A DNA stretch of 64,000 nt, from positions 496,001 to 560,000 of the forward strand of contig JBHGNT010000015.1 of the NCBI GenBank assembly GCA_043228905.1. Reading direction: 5' to 3'. This document shows, in pieces, positions 1 through 11,965 of this stretch. The translations under genes and the position numbers were made by a program. Each line of letters begins with the position of its first letter. Within the stretch, counting starts at the first letter, position 1. The notes under the pieces are model-generated. The model had not been told where the DNA came from. It ran no database searches and saw only the letters and a list, made by a program, of their open reading frames with translations. The stretch comes from Azolla caroliniana. Taxonomy: Eukaryota; Polypodiophyta.

Positions 1-144
1 CAGGGACTCCCGCTAACGACCGATGAACCTGAAGTGAGAGATATCCATGCTTTACATTGACATTTAGTTATATATATATATTTGAATGCCATATTGGATG
101 AATTCAAGCTTAGACCAACCATACATGCGGTTGTTTTCTTCCAG

Positions 145-732
145 ATTCCTCCCAAGCCGACAGTGAAAGAAATCACAGTGCCGGAAGATATTCATCTAAA
201 CACAGACCTAAGAGCCATGGAGAGAGCTGAATTTGATCAATATGTAAGATGCCTTTTATTTTTTTGGCATTTAAACGAAACGTTTTTATTCAACTTAATT
301 TACAACTGAACCATTTTAACAGATTTCGGAGAAGCTTCTCTACCTTGAAAATCGGCGGTTGGAAGAAGAAAGGCTTCGCATGGTACTCATCTTTTTGTGC
401 TTTCTTTTAGAGGTCTTCCTCAAAACATACAACCATTGAGCAAATTTTGTTTGTTTCTACAGATGGCAGAGGAGGAGGAAATCAGGAAGTTGAGGCAAGA
501 GATGGTTCCCAAGGCGCAAATGATGCCATACTTTGATCGACCATTCCGTCCGAGAAGGTGAAGATCCATTCTTTCTATAAACACAACCTGATTTGTTTTC
601 CTGTACATATAAGCATTGGTGTTTTATATGCTTCTTTTTATGATGTGTCTTCTTAGGTCCTCCAAAAGGCCCACAATACCAAAGGAGCCCCAATTCCATC
701 ACAAATGTTGGACAAACAACTCTCAGTCGTAA
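145..732 (+). CDS. TPX2-like microtubule-associated protein, C-terminal exons (5' part outside window)
   Basis: Four exons can be read: 145-243, 323-382, 463-557 and 657-732, all with GT-AG introns, ending in TAA at 730-732. The joined reading contains a stretch starting IPPKPTVKEITVPEDIHL, a charged helix rich in E and R, then EMVPKAQ, PYFDRPFRPRRS and KEPQFHHK. These match the C-terminal TPX2 (targeting protein for Xklp2) family, whose repeats carry a LVPKAxPMPxFDRPF core followed by a VPKEPxFH motif. Members bind spindle microtubules and help activate Aurora kinase; that role is family knowledge. The 145 boundary is chosen because a polypyrimidine tract and CAG precede it, although the frame stays open upstream to 82. 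The start of the gene lies before the window. It could be another TPX2-domain protein rather than canonical TPX2. Confidence 0.8.
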
Positions 733-2361
733 TTGTATTGTTGTATATATTTACAAGCAACTGAAATTTGTCAAGCAATAGACAATAGACTATTGTCAAC
801 CAAGCAAGGCAAAAAGCAATGCAAGAGAAGAGAAGAGCCCTATTCCAGAGTATTGGTTCTCCTCTTTCTGTACATGAGGAATGCCAGTGAATGAATCTTT
901 ATGCAAAGAACCATAGAAATACATCTCTGATTTCTAGCATTTGTCCTCAATACCCCATTCATTAATTACTACAAATTATTTCATTTGTCGCATCACAATA
1001 AGGAGATGTGTGTAGCCTATATGTAAGGTGAAAATTATGTATGCCTCATGGTGTACATTTTTTCCGATTTTGCTTTATGTTAAAGGATTGAACTTTTTTG
1101 CACATGATCTCATCATCATCTTCTCTTGATCAATTCCTTCATCTATTATACTGTGTTCTATCTCATGGTTAGGAATAGATTTTCTGCGAAAAATGAGATC
1201 TTGACATCTGAGCAACATGTCCTTCTACCGTGTCTCTTAGAAAAGATTTATCATAATATATACCACAACCTAGGAATTGGGTACTTGCTGCTGTGATGTT
1301 CCCAGATGAATGTTATGTCCAGTCTTTTTGTGAAACAATTTTAGATTATCTGAATTTTCTTCTATTTATTTAGCTATCCAATGAATGCAAGGCCAAGAGG
1401 CCTATCTTTCTTCTTTTTATGCTGATGAGAGATGGCATGTCTGCAGCGATTCTCGAATAAGTATTGTGAATTGCATGAAATAGCGTTTGATTAGACGAAG
1501 ATGAGTTTCCAATCATAGTCATTAGAAATCATAAACATTGATTGACATTAGAATTTGTAAAGTCCAGTCGGTTTTGAACATGATTAGCAATCAATATTCT
1601 GATTCAAATTTGGCTCATTCTCTTTGGGAGGTTTGTATGATTATGAATTACAAATCGATAACAAAATATATGATTTAATGAGTTGGTCATTTCATAATTG
1701 ACAACCTCCTTGCAAAGGAAAATGGTGAAACCTCGCTGTTAATGAATAATGGATCATTGAGTAAACATCTATTGGCATTGTCCTTGCAGCACCATATTTT
1801 GTAATTGACAACAACTTGGCAAAATGGTGAAACCACATCAACAAAAGGATCACTCCCACAACACCTTCTCGCATTGTTAAACATGAGACTAAATGTTTCC
1901 TTAATAACTCCACCAGTAGAGGAGATAAAAATCAAGACATGTTTCGAGTTTTCTTTGGGTAAGCATTCACAAAGAATCAATGTGAGGCTAAGCATTCAAA
2001 GTGATTGTTAGTACATGAGGGGCAATCCATGCGATGTTGTGGGTTCATTTGTAATGTCAAACGTGTAGAGGAAGCCAACCATACGAAAGACAACCGAGAA
2101 AGAAATGCACGCGAAGTGTGAAGTCCACATTAAGATCATCAATCAAACAAAGTACTTTGCATGAAATCCAACGCCACATGGTATGATGTTTATTGGGCAA
2201 TACATTCGGAATTGATCATTTGTGTGAGACAAGATCTATGTAAGTCGAAAGACTTGGCATTGGCCAATTCCTCTTATATTTCTCCCCATCCCCCATCCTC
2301 CATCCCCCATGACCATGACCATGACCATGACCATGACCATACCCATCATCCCCATCATCCC

Positions 2362-2406
<45 letters not shown>

Positions 2407-2470
2407 ATATAGCATGGTATGCCAAAGTGGTTGAGAGTTGTTCATAGGCATATATACATATACATCCTAT
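733..2470. other. Intergenic, no gene recognised
   Basis: AT-rich sequence between the TPX2-like gene and the PPR gene. I see no coding homology. It holds the microsatellite at 2308-2406. The promoter of the PPR gene should lie here, but no clear element can be assigned. Confidence 0.6.
2308..2406. repeat. Compound microsatellite (CATGAC)n followed by (CAT)n
   Basis: About five CATGAC-type hexamers (2308-2340) run into an interrupted then pure CAT trinucleotide tract (to 2406). It lies about 65 bp upstream of the PPR start codon. Open frames through it (poly-His, poly-Asp, poly-Met) are by-products of the repeat. Confidence 0.9.
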
Positions 2471-5400
2471 ATGCTCCAAGGAGAGCTATATGGTTCGTCT
2501 GCAGGATCTCTACTCTCTCTTCTGCTACGCGATGCAGCAGGGTTCAATTCCCCTGCACCTTTACATACCTGCAGGATTCTCCATTCCATTATTGTGCAGT
2601 TGGGACTCGACTCTTGGACCGCAGCTAGCTGCCCTGTCCTTGAATTTTCCCTCCTGCGAGTATATGGCCACACTGGAGCTCTGGAGGATGCAGAGAATCT
2701 CTTCTCGAAATCGCCGTACAGAGACAAGTTTAGCTGGAATAACATGATGAAATGTTATGGACGATTGGGTCTTCATCACGATGCCTTACTATGCCTTGAT
2801 CGGATGCAACTCGAAGGAGTGCTCCCTGACATGTTCATTTATGCTACAGCTCTCTCTGAATGCACGGCTATGGACCATGGTCATTGCAAAGGTTTAAAGA
2901 TTCACTCTGTTCTCACAATATGCTGTGGACTTAATATGGGCAATGTCGATCATGTTGTCGGTACTGCCCTTGTTAACATGTATGGTAAGACCGGCCTGCT
3001 TGAAGATGCCAGTAAAGCATTCAATTTCATGAGCACTCATGACATCACCTCCTGGAATGCTATTTTGTCGAGTTATGCTCAGAATGAGCTTTTCAGAGAC
3101 ATCTTGCTCTTGTTTGAGAAAATGCAGCAGCAAGAGATGTCACCGAACAAGGTTACATTTGTGGGTGTTTTGTCAGCTTTTACGACCCAAGAAGCTCTAT
3201 CGTCGGGCATGGAGATGCATTACCGCCTTGTTCTTTATGGGTTCGAATCAGATCTTAACCTTGGAAATGCTCTTGTCAATATGTATGGAAAATGTGGCAG
3301 CCTTGAGAATGCATGGAACGTGTTTCAGGTTCTCCAGGATAAGAATACTGTATCGTGGACATCGATGATAGCATCCATTGTTCAACATGGACAAGGTGAT
3401 GAAGCCTTTGTTTTGTTCGAGCAAATGGAAAGGGAGGGAGAACTACCGGATAAGGTGACTTTTCTTAATATTTTATCGGCTTGTACTGATCAAGTTACTT
3501 TAGGTCAAGGCCAGAAGATACATGCTTTAATAATGGTTACTTTACCTGAATTCGATGTTGAGCTGAAGAATGCACTTGTCAACATGTATAGTAAATGTGC
3601 CAATTTAGAAGCTGCTCAAAGGGTTTTTGATTGTATGTCACAACGTACCACAATAACATGGAATGCGATGATTTCTGCGTATATTCAACATGGAAATACA
3701 CCAGATGCAGTTAATCTATTCCTCCAGATGCAGGATTGGGGACAGGCTCCTGACAAAGTGACATTTCTAGGTGTTCTCACGGCATGTGCCCAGACTGGTT
3801 CTGCTCTTCCAGACTTTTCTATTTCTGTCCTTGATATTGGGAGGGACGTCCATTCAATCACATTGTGTTATGGACTTGGTGAAGATGTTACAATTGGCAA
3901 TGCACTTGCTCACATGTACAAGAAACATGGTCTTACAATGGATGCTTGGAAAATATTTGACAACTTGACTGGAAGGAATACCGTTTCATGGAATGTTATG
4001 ATTTCAGAACAAGGCCTGAGTAAGGCTGCTGTTCAATTATATGCACAAATGCTTGAAGAGGGTGTTATGAGAAGTAAATGTACTGTTACTAGCCTTTTGA
4101 TTGCGGCTGGATGTCCAGATTTGATTGAGTTTGGCAAGGAAATGCATGCATCCATGGATGTGACCAATAATGGGTTGGATGTTTCAACAGGAAATAGATT
4201 GATTAACATGTATCATAATTGTGCAAGCATGGATCATGCTCAGGACGTTTTTAACTCTATGCAAGAACATGATAAGTTCACCTGGACAGAGATGATTGCT
4301 GGTTACACCAATAGTGGGCAGAGTAAAACGGCTATTTGGGTTTTCCACCAAATGCAACATGAAGGGATAGGTTCAGATAGGGTGACTTATGTTTGCATTT
4401 TTTCAGCATGTACTAATCATACAGGACTTGTAGAAGGAAGATGCATTCATGCTAGTATTGTAGGTACTGCTTTAGATGATGATGTTTCAGTGGGTAACAC
4501 TCTAATTAACATGTATGGGAAGTGTGGAAGCTTGAAGGATTCACATAGAGTTTTCATTCGAATGCCTGCGCATGATGTGGTATCCTGGAGTTCTATGATT
4601 GCTAATTATGCCCAACATGGACATAGTAAGGATGCCCTAGAAATGTTTCATCAAATGCAGCAGGAACAGCCACCAATATTACCGGACAAGGTAACTTTTG
4701 TTAGTGTTCTTGGTGCATGCAGCCATTCAGGGAGGGTTGCTGAAGGATGGTACTGGTTTGAGTTTATGAAGAAAAACCTTTTTATTAAACCAACCCTAGA
4801 CCATTACAATTGCATGGTTGATATGCTTGCGAGGGCTGGGATGATGGAGGAGGCTGAAAACATGATAAGAGACATGCCTTTCGAGGCAGATGTCATCTCA
4901 TGGATGACGTTGTTATGTGCTTGTAGACATCACGTAGATGTAGAACGAGGGGAGCGTTCAGCTGGACACATCTTCAGGTTGGATCCTTTATACTTGGCAG
5001 CATATGTAGTTCTTTCAAACATTTATTCTACAGCAGGTAGAGTAGAGGATGCATCCAGGATTGCCTTTTGGATGAAGGAGAAAGGCTTGAACCAACATAC
5101 CAACTGTAGCTTTGTTGAGGTTAATGGTGAGGTTCATGAGTTTTATGATGGGGATAAGTCTCATGCACAAAATGAAGAGATTGAAATTTTATTACAAACA
5201 TTGACTACAAAAATAGGTGACGTTATGAATCTTCTTCCAGAGTGCAGTAATGAGAATATTGAACAACTTTCAACTGCTCACAGTGAGAAACTGGCTTTGG
5301 CATTTGGCATCATGAGTACCTGCCCAGGTTCACCCCTGGTTATAATCACAAAATCACATTTACGCTCCGAGTGTCATATGTTTATCAAGCTGGCATCAAA

Positions 5401-5488
5401 AATAGTTTCTCGGGATATAACTGTAAGAAATGACATACATTTTCATTACATGCAGAATGGAATTTGCTCATGTGGGGATTACTGGTGA
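2471..5488 (+). CDS. PLS-class pentatricopeptide repeat protein with E, E+ and DYW domains
   Basis: Intronless frame of about 1005 residues from the ATG at 2471; the frame is open a little upstream but without an ATG. Roughly 20 PPR motifs in P-L-S order run from residue ~30 to ~800, with typical strings such as NMYGKCGSLENA and DKVTFVGVLSA. An E/E+ region follows (~806-890; YVVLSNIYSTAGR, VNGEVHEFYDGDKSH) and then a DYW deaminase-like domain ending CSCGDYW. Such proteins bind organellar transcripts and act in C-to-U editing. The deaminase HxE is present (H937, S938, E939) and the C-terminal HxH...CxC is intact. However, the CxxCH site reads RSECH, so the first zinc Cys (965) is Arg. One motif has an insertion near 3800-3830 and another is shortened near 4005. 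No clear transit peptide is seen, so an upstream exon or a different start is possible. Confidence 0.9.
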   Translation: MLQGELYGSSAGSLLSLLLRDAAGFNSPAPLHTCRILHSIIVQLGLDSWTAASCPVLEFSLLRVYGHTGALEDAENLFSKSPYRDKFSWNNMMKCYGRLGLHHDALLCLDRMQLEGVLPDMFIYATALSECTAMDHGHCKGLKIHSVLTICCGLNMGNVDHVVGTALVNMYGKTGLLEDASKAFNFMSTHDITSWNAILSSYAQNELFRDILLLFEKMQQQEMSPNKVTFVGVLSAFTTQEALSSGMEMHYRLVLYGFESDLNLGNALVNMYGKCGSLENAWNVFQVLQDKNTVSWTSMIASIVQHGQGDEAFVLFEQMEREGELPDKVTFLNILSACTDQVTLGQGQKIHALIMVTLPEFDVELKNALVNMYSKCANLEAAQRVFDCMSQRTTITWNAMISAYIQHGNTPDAVNLFLQMQDWGQAPDKVTFLGVLTACAQTGSALPDFSISVLDIGRDVHSITLCYGLGEDVTIGNALAHMYKKHGLTMDAWKIFDNLTGRNTVSWNVMISEQGLSKAAVQLYAQMLEEGVMRSKCTVTSLLIAAGCPDLIEFGKEMHASMDVTNNGLDVSTGNRLINMYHNCASMDHAQDVFNSMQEHDKFTWTEMIAGYTNSGQSKTAIWVFHQMQHEGIGSDRVTYVCIFSACTNHTGLVEGRCIHASIVGTALDDDVSVGNTLINMYGKCGSLKDSHRVFIRMPAHDVVSWSSMIANYAQHGHSKDALEMFHQMQQEQPPILPDKVTFVSVLGACSHSGRVAEGWYWFEFMKKNLFIKPTLDHYNCMVDMLARAGMMEEAENMIRDMPFEADVISWMTLLCACRHHVDVERGERSAGHIFRLDPLYLAAYVVLSNIYSTAGRVEDASRIAFWMKEKGLNQHTNCSFVEVNGEVHEFYDGDKSHAQNEEIEILLQTLTTKIGDVMNLLPECSNENIEQLSTAHSEKLALAFGIMSTCPGSPLVIITKSHLRSECHMFIKLASKIVSRDITVRNDIHFHYMQNGICSCGDYW

Positions 5489-6903
5489 CTTTTTCATTGT
5501 AAAAGAAATCAGCAATATCATAACATTATGTGAGATTATCCCTTCGTTGCTGTTGTTGCTGTCTTCTTACGTATGGTAGTTACCTGTTTAAAATGCATGT
5601 TGTATGGTCCCATTTCTTGTGCCTTGGAGACTTCAAATAATGGCTGACAATGTCTCCTAGGTAACATTGTGCAAAGCACAAAGTTATCTATAGTTCCACC
5701 TTGCAAATGCATTTGATACCTTACATTGATTGACCTTTGAACTTTGCAAAAGAATCTATGCACTTGCGTGTACTTTGATTATGGATGCATGTTTTCATAC
5801 AAGAGCAAAGCTAACACTGGGAAATGTCAACTAAAAGAGCATGTACCCTATAGGATAAGAAGATTTAGGGAAAGATACTCCGTTTTATTGTAAGATAACT
5901 AACTTAACATAGTGGAAAAAACTGATTTGCTTGAGGCAATATCATTACATGGACTATATTGGTTTGGAGAATGGAATCTAATTAAAGTATCGAAGGGGCA
6001 CAAACTTCAATTGAGTGATGTAATAAACCAAGCATGAAATCATGTTGTGCGTAGACCAAATTTGACATAAGCAAATTCGAGTGTGGTTCATTCTATCAAT
6101 GTGAATTGTGGCTACAAAACGCTCCTTGGATTTCTTTAAAAAGGCAAATAATCTATGAGGTATGTTGATGTTATTGTTGTACGATAATGCAAATTGAGGT
6201 TTCTAAGCACAAAGACATGAAATATCTACATGCCACTAAGCAATTGAATCTCATGACAATAGGTTGACATTGAGATTGATGTTAATTTGATATCACGAGA
6301 GCTGAGTGTGCGTGCAAACCATGCAAAATTAGATAGAAACATGGGAATGTTATGTCTAATGCATTTGAATATATTACATTTCATTACGTGACCCTATCCA
6401 TAAGACACACATGGAGATTAATTGCTTAACATCCACTAGGTTGACTTGAAATGTACATATTCTTGGTGAACCTTCTTTCCAAACTATTTCAATCACCTTT
6501 TCAACTCTCTTTTCAAAATCCTTTTCATCTTTCATTATGGTACTTGTGTTGTTGGTCCTTAGGTTGATGTCATGAACTTTATTATATGTGTTGAATTGTC
6601 ACTTTGTATCATGAGATTTGAAAATCATATAAAGACAACAACTACAAGACAAATATAGTTAGTCTACTAGAGGGTTACGTTAGATACTAGTACGTCCAAG
6701 GGAGATGTAAGGGCATCTTGTGCAACATGCTTTGTGAAGGCCAATGCTCAAACCTCTTACTTGTTCCACTCACAATGCTTCTTGTGCTTAATCAGATCCT
6801 AATTGACAGGTGTAGACTTGATTGTTGTTTGGCGACGATTATGTATCACAAAGGTAAACCGGGAATCAATTGCAACACTCCTTTTAGACAACACATAAAC
6901 TTA
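5489..6903. other. Intergenic, no gene recognised
   Basis: AT-rich sequence downstream of the PPR gene. Only short frames without recognisable products are present. Confidence 0.6.
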
Positions 6904-7620
6904 ACGACAAGCATAGATAACTAGAGTACCACACTATTGTAACAATCATACATAAATCAAAATAACAATATATAGAATAGGATGACATTGTACAAAGCGT
7001 ATGAAAGTTGAGCTTAGATGCCCCTTTCTAGGGGGGTTCATTGCTAGTAACAAGCATAGGTTAACTAGAGTACCACACTACCATAACAATCATACATAAA
7101 TTGAAATAACAATATATAGAATAGGATGACATTGTACAAAGCGTATGAAAGTTGAGCTTAGATGCCCCTTTCTAGGGGGTTCATTGCTAGTAACAAGCAT
7201 AGGTTAACTAGAGTACCACACTACCATAACAATCATACATAAATCGAAATAACAATATATAGAATAGGATGACATTGTACAAAGCGTATGAAAGTTGAGC
7301 TTAGATGCCCCTTTCTAGGGGGTTCATTGCTAGTAACAAGCATAGGTTAACTAGAGTACCACACTACTGTAACAAACATACATAAATCGAAATAACAATA
7401 TATAGAATAGGATGACATTGTACAAATCGTATGAAAGTTGAGCTTAGATGCCCCTTTCTAGGGGGTTCATTGCTAGTAACAAGCATAGGTTAACTAGAGT
7501 ACCACACTACTGTAACAAACATACATAAATTGAAACAACAATATATAGAATAGGATGACATTGTACAAATCGTATGAAAGTTGAGCTTAGATACCCCTTT
7601 CTAGGGGGTTCATTGCTAGT
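6904..7620. repeat. Minisatellite: five tandem copies of a 143-bp unit
   Basis: The string AACAAGCATAGG recurs at 7049, 7192, 7335 and 7478, an exact 143-bp period. A first, more diverged copy starts near 6904 and the last ends at 7620. Each unit has CCCCTTTCTAGGGG, which can fold into a 5-bp stem with a 4-base loop. The central copies differ by only a few bases. No coding content is seen. Confidence 0.93.
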
Positions 7621-7914
7621 AAAATCTAATGATCTAGGATTTTGAAATAGGTTCATAAGGATATCTACCTTTAAAGCCATGGATTTACCCTCGTAGTCCT
7701 CAATTACCCTCAACAAAGTTTCTCTCGTCAAATTCTTTTGTTTCTCCCACCTCAATGTAACTTCTCTTATTTATCCTTAACCTTTCAGATCGTGTTAATT
7801 TCTTTTGTTCTGAACACTCAAATGATATAACACTCTTTTATATGTTTTCAACCTCATCGGTCTCTTTTGGCATGCAAAATCTAATGATCTCGGCTTGAAG
7901 AGACACCAAGGAAG
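7621..7914. other. Flank between minisatellite and Copia-1
   Basis: No gene is seen. The phrase AAATCTAATGATCT occurs at both ends (about 7622 and 7877), a short repeat of unknown meaning. Confidence 0.5.
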
Positions 7915-8548
7915 TGACGAGAAATATGCAGAATAATCTCCTGCCACAACCGAAGTGTAGATCACTTGATGACAATCAAACATAGAAGAAATGGGAATGG
8001 AGGTAAGTACACAAACAGAAAGAGAATACACAGGATGTTAACATGGAAAACCCTGAGAGGGAAAAACCACGGGAGTCCACAGACTCCAAACTATCACTAT
8101 GTCAAGGAGTACAACAAGGAGCACAAAGGCAACGACCTCTTGCTCACAATCTTCGCCTAGCGGCGGTTACAATAGAGACACAATCTCTTTATATTGCTCT
8201 CTCTCTCTCTCTCTCTCTCTTACGCATTGTACAGGAGTTACACCAATAACTCTATCATCATCTTTCAAGTTTGCCCTAGGTCATATTTATACTAATATGA
8301 CTTTCGGGCTATTTACAAATATAGCCCCAATGGGCTCTCTGGAACATATTTACATATATGTCCCTTCCATTCGATGAGAGGTTCTCACCGGGCCTGCAAC
8401 ATCCGGTTCTCATCGGGTCTTCCTTGCCGGGTACTCGTCATTTGGTTCTCACCGGGTCTTCCGTTGCCGAGTACTCCACATCCAGTTCTCACCAGGTCTT
8501 CCGATGCCGGGCCTTCGTATCCCATCCGGAGGGATCGAGATCCTAACA
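7915..8548 (-). repeat. Copia-1 3' LTR
   Basis: 634 bp from TGACGAGAAATA to GATCCTAACA. It is followed on the plus strand by CTCCCCCTTCACTCC, the complement of a purine-rich tract, as expected next to a 3' LTR on the minus strand. It contains a CT microsatellite (~8194-8220) and, from ~8380, three to four copies of a ~40-bp motif around GGTTCTCACCGGGTCTTCC. Confidence 0.88.
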
Positions 8549-8559
8549 AACTCCCCCTT

Positions 8560-11500
8560 CACTCCGGCATGGGATGCCTCATCAATCCGATCCGCTTCCG
8601 GCATGCGTCTAGCTTGTCGGGCGTCAGCACCTTGGTCAACATATCCGACCCGTTCTCCTCCGTGTGGATCTTCGTAAGCACGAACTCTCAGTCTTCTACT
8701 CGCTCCCGAATCCAGTGGTACCTCCGCTGGATGTGCTTCGTCCTGGAATGATACGCTGCGTTCTTCACAAGGTGGATGGCACTTTGACTGTCGCAATAGA
8801 GCCGGTATTCCTCTTGTCGGATCCCTAACTCTTCGATGAAGTCCTTCATCCATAGTATTTCCTTGCCGGCTTCCACAGCCGCCATGTACTCCACTTCCGT
8901 GGTTGACACCGCAACCGTCTTCTGCAGCCTCGATTGCCACGAAACAGCTCCCCCCCCATATTTCATGACATATCCGGATGTTGACCGGCTGGTATCCGCA
9001 TCAGCCGACATATCCGAATTGGTGAAACCGTCAAGTTGGGGTTTACCAGAGCCGAATCGGAGGCACATACTTGAGGTGCCTTTCAAGTATTGGAGTATCC
9101 ATTTTACCGCATTCCAGTGCTCCTTGCCAGGATTGCTCATAAACCGGTTCACCACTCCGACTGCATATCCGATATCCGGTCGGGTACACACCATTGCGTA
9201 CATTAGGCTCCCGACGGCAGAGGCATATGGTATCTTCATCATATCCACCTTCTCTACCTTCGTCTTCAGGCTTTGCTTACCGGATAACTTGCAATTTGCC
9301 GGAAGTGTCGATCCGACCGGTTTCACATCTGACATGTTGAACTGCTGAAGCACCTTTGTCACGTACTTCTCCTGTGACAACCACAATTGCTTCGTTGGCC
9401 GGTCCCGGATGATATGCATCCCCAGTATCTGTCTTGTCGGACCCAACTCTTTCATTGAGAAGGTCCGGTTCAGGGCCTTCTTCAACATCCAAATCTTGAC
9501 TTGGTCTCGTCCGACGATCAACATGTCGTCCACGTACAAGAGGAGTATCAGGAAGTCTCCACCTTCGAACTTCTTAACAAATACGCAGTGATCAGCCTGT
9601 GTCTTGTGGTACCCTTGATCGGTCATGAAGGAGTTGAACTTCCGGTACTATTGCCAGGGAGGCTATTTCAACCCGTAGAGGCTCTTTTTTAACCAGCAGA
9701 CCAGATGCTCCTTCCCTCTCTTCACAAATCCCTCCGGTTGCTGCATGTAGATCTCCTCTTCGAGGTCGCCGTGGAGGAACGCCGTCTTCACGTCTAACTG
9801 CTCTACCTCGAGGTCCATGCTTTCCGCTATGCTCAGCACCGTCTGGATGGAAGTCATCTTTACTACCGGGGCAAATATCTCGTCGAAGTCCATGCCCTTC
9901 TTTTGCTGGAACCCCTTCACCACGATCCTGGCTTTGTACCTTGGAGGGTTGCCAGCATCTCCCGGTTTCAACTTGTACACCCACTTGTTTCGGAGTGCTC
10001 TCTTTCCTTTCGTCAACTCCACCAATTCATACGAGTGGTTCTCATGCAGGGCATCCATCTCGTCCTGCATGGCAATGAACCACTTGTGGCTATGGGTGTC
10101 ATCCTTCGCTTCTTCGAAGCTTTCCGGCTCCCCCTCATCGGTCAGCAGCACATGCTCTGCATCCGGAAATCTCCGGGGGCCCTTCTCTCTCTGAGAGGAT
10201 ATCTCTGTCTTTGGCTTTCGGCAACCGGCTCCTCTATTTGTTCTTCATCCAAATCCGATTCGGGGTCATGGCCGGTTCTGGTTTCAGCTTCCTCTACTTC
10301 TTCTTCTGCCGGTTCGGTATCCTCATCGTAATCGGCTGGTTCCTCGAGTGTCAACCGGCTCTTAGCCGGGTGGGTCCGAATCTCATCGGAGTTCATTATC
10401 TTCTTCTCCGACTCCCAATCGACAAGAGTCTTGTCCTCCATGAAGATAATATCTCGGCTCCAGAAAACCTTCTTGTCAACCGGATCCCACCCTTGGTAGC
10501 CGAACTCATCATCGCCGTATCCGAGGAATATGCATGGCCGGGTCTTTGGATCCAACTTTCCTCTCTGGTCCTTAGCAACATGCATGTACGCGAGACACCC
10601 GAACACCTTCAAATGCCGGTAGGACACTTCCTTACCGGTTCACACCTTTTGCGGCGTGTCTCCATCCAAGGGCACTGAGGGTGATATGTTTATCACATAC
10701 GTCGCTGTCGACAACGACTCAGCCCAAAACGTCTTGGGTAGTGTAGCATGTGCTAGCATACTCCAGACCCTCTGCATTATGGTCCAGTTCATCCTCTCGA
10801 CTAACCCATTTAGTTCCGGCGTCTTCGACACGGTAAATTCGAGCCGGATTCCCTTCGAGCGACAGTACTCCTCGAACTGCCCCCGGTATTCCCCTACATT
10901 ATATGCTCGAACCACCTTCAGCTTCCGTCCGGTTTCTCTTTCCACTCTTGCGTGGAGCTCCTTGAAGACGGATAACACCTGATCCTTCGTCTTCAGCGGT
11001 GTGGCCCATAGCCTCCTGTTGTGATAATCTATGAACGTCACGAAGTACTACGCTCCGGCATGGGACTTCGTGTCCACGTGACACATATCGGTATGCACCA
11101 ACTCCAATGGTGCATTACGTCTCATCGGTGGCCTTGATTGGAAGGAGGTCCGGTTTTGCTTACCGGCTAGGCAATCGATGCACCTCTCAAGATGCACCTC
11201 TCAAGATGCACATCCTTCACCGGAATGAGGTTGTCATCGGTAAGCCTCTTCATCCCCTTCACACTCATGTGACACAGTCTCTTGTGCCACAACTCACTGG
11301 CAGTGTCGGAAGCCACGTTCACTTCTTCCGGGCATAACCGGGCATTCATCAGGTACATCGTGTTGACCTTCCGGGCCCGAGCCATTATCAGGCTCCCTTT
11401 ATTGAATTTCATGACTCCGTTCCAGATGCTACCCGTGTAGCCTTCATCATCTAGCCGACCGGCTGATATCAGGTTCAGTCGAACCTCCAAAATGTGTCAG

Positions 11501-11965
11501 ACATCCTTTAGCAGTAGCTTGCATCCGGTTGGTGTTGTCAACCACACGTCTCCTATGCCGACAATCAGGCATGTACCTTCATTCCCCATCCGGACACAGC
11601 CGTGATCACCGGCTGTGTTGGATGAGAAGCATTTCTAGTCTGGGGTAAGGTGGAACGACGCTCCGGAATCGACAACCCACGTTGTCTCGTCGCCGGCAAG
11701 GTTCAACTCACTCTCCTCGGTGATGAGCATCAACTCTTCTTCACTTGCCGCGATTGCCGTTGTTCCCTTCTGGTCCGGTTCCCTCTGGTCTTTACCGTTC
11801 CAGTCCGGTGTCCGCTTCGAATCGGTATCGTCGGTTTTCTTGTCTTTTCGGAAGTGCCGACAGTTCTTCTAGAAGTGTCCCGGCTTGCCGCAATAGAAGC
11901 AAGTAGGCTTACCCCTTGACTTTGACCGTGTCCCCGACTTTTCCTGGTTCTGGGGACTACGGTTT
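8560..11965 (-). pseudogene. Copia-1 gag end and pol (zinc knuckle, protease, integrase, RT, RNase H), degenerate
   Basis: Reading leftwards: a zinc knuckle CFYCGKPGHF with a stop just after it (11872-11920), a protease motif VDSGASFHLTP, a GAG-pre-integrase segment (11167-11490), integrase core (10640-11041), a linker ending in the RT start (10142-10627), RT (YVDDMLIVG) and RNase H (8688-10151). Stops and shifts separate the blocks. The integrase second Asp is lost (RAYNVGEY where RTDNGGEY is usual) and the first RNase H Asp reads FTNSD instead of YTDSD. A 14-bp tandem duplication at 11177-11204 shifts the frame. Stops in the GLKQAPRQW region replace Gln and Trp codons. It cannot encode an active enzyme. 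Confidence 0.85.

Noticed and set aside
2161-2479. Open frames with poly-His, poly-Asp and poly-Met around the microsatellite
   Set aside because: They are the six readings of one CAT/CATGAC repeat, with no other coding signal.
2416-2560. tRNA-like A-box (TGCCAAAGTGGTTGAG) and B-box (GGTTCAATTCC) overlapping the PPR start
   Set aside because: The boxes are ~120 bp apart, the T-loop has eight bases, and the region codes for PPR-like sequence; probably coincidence.
6904-7620. Possible CRISPR-like array
   Set aside because: Units are full 143-bp tandem repeats without unique spacers, in a plant nuclear context.
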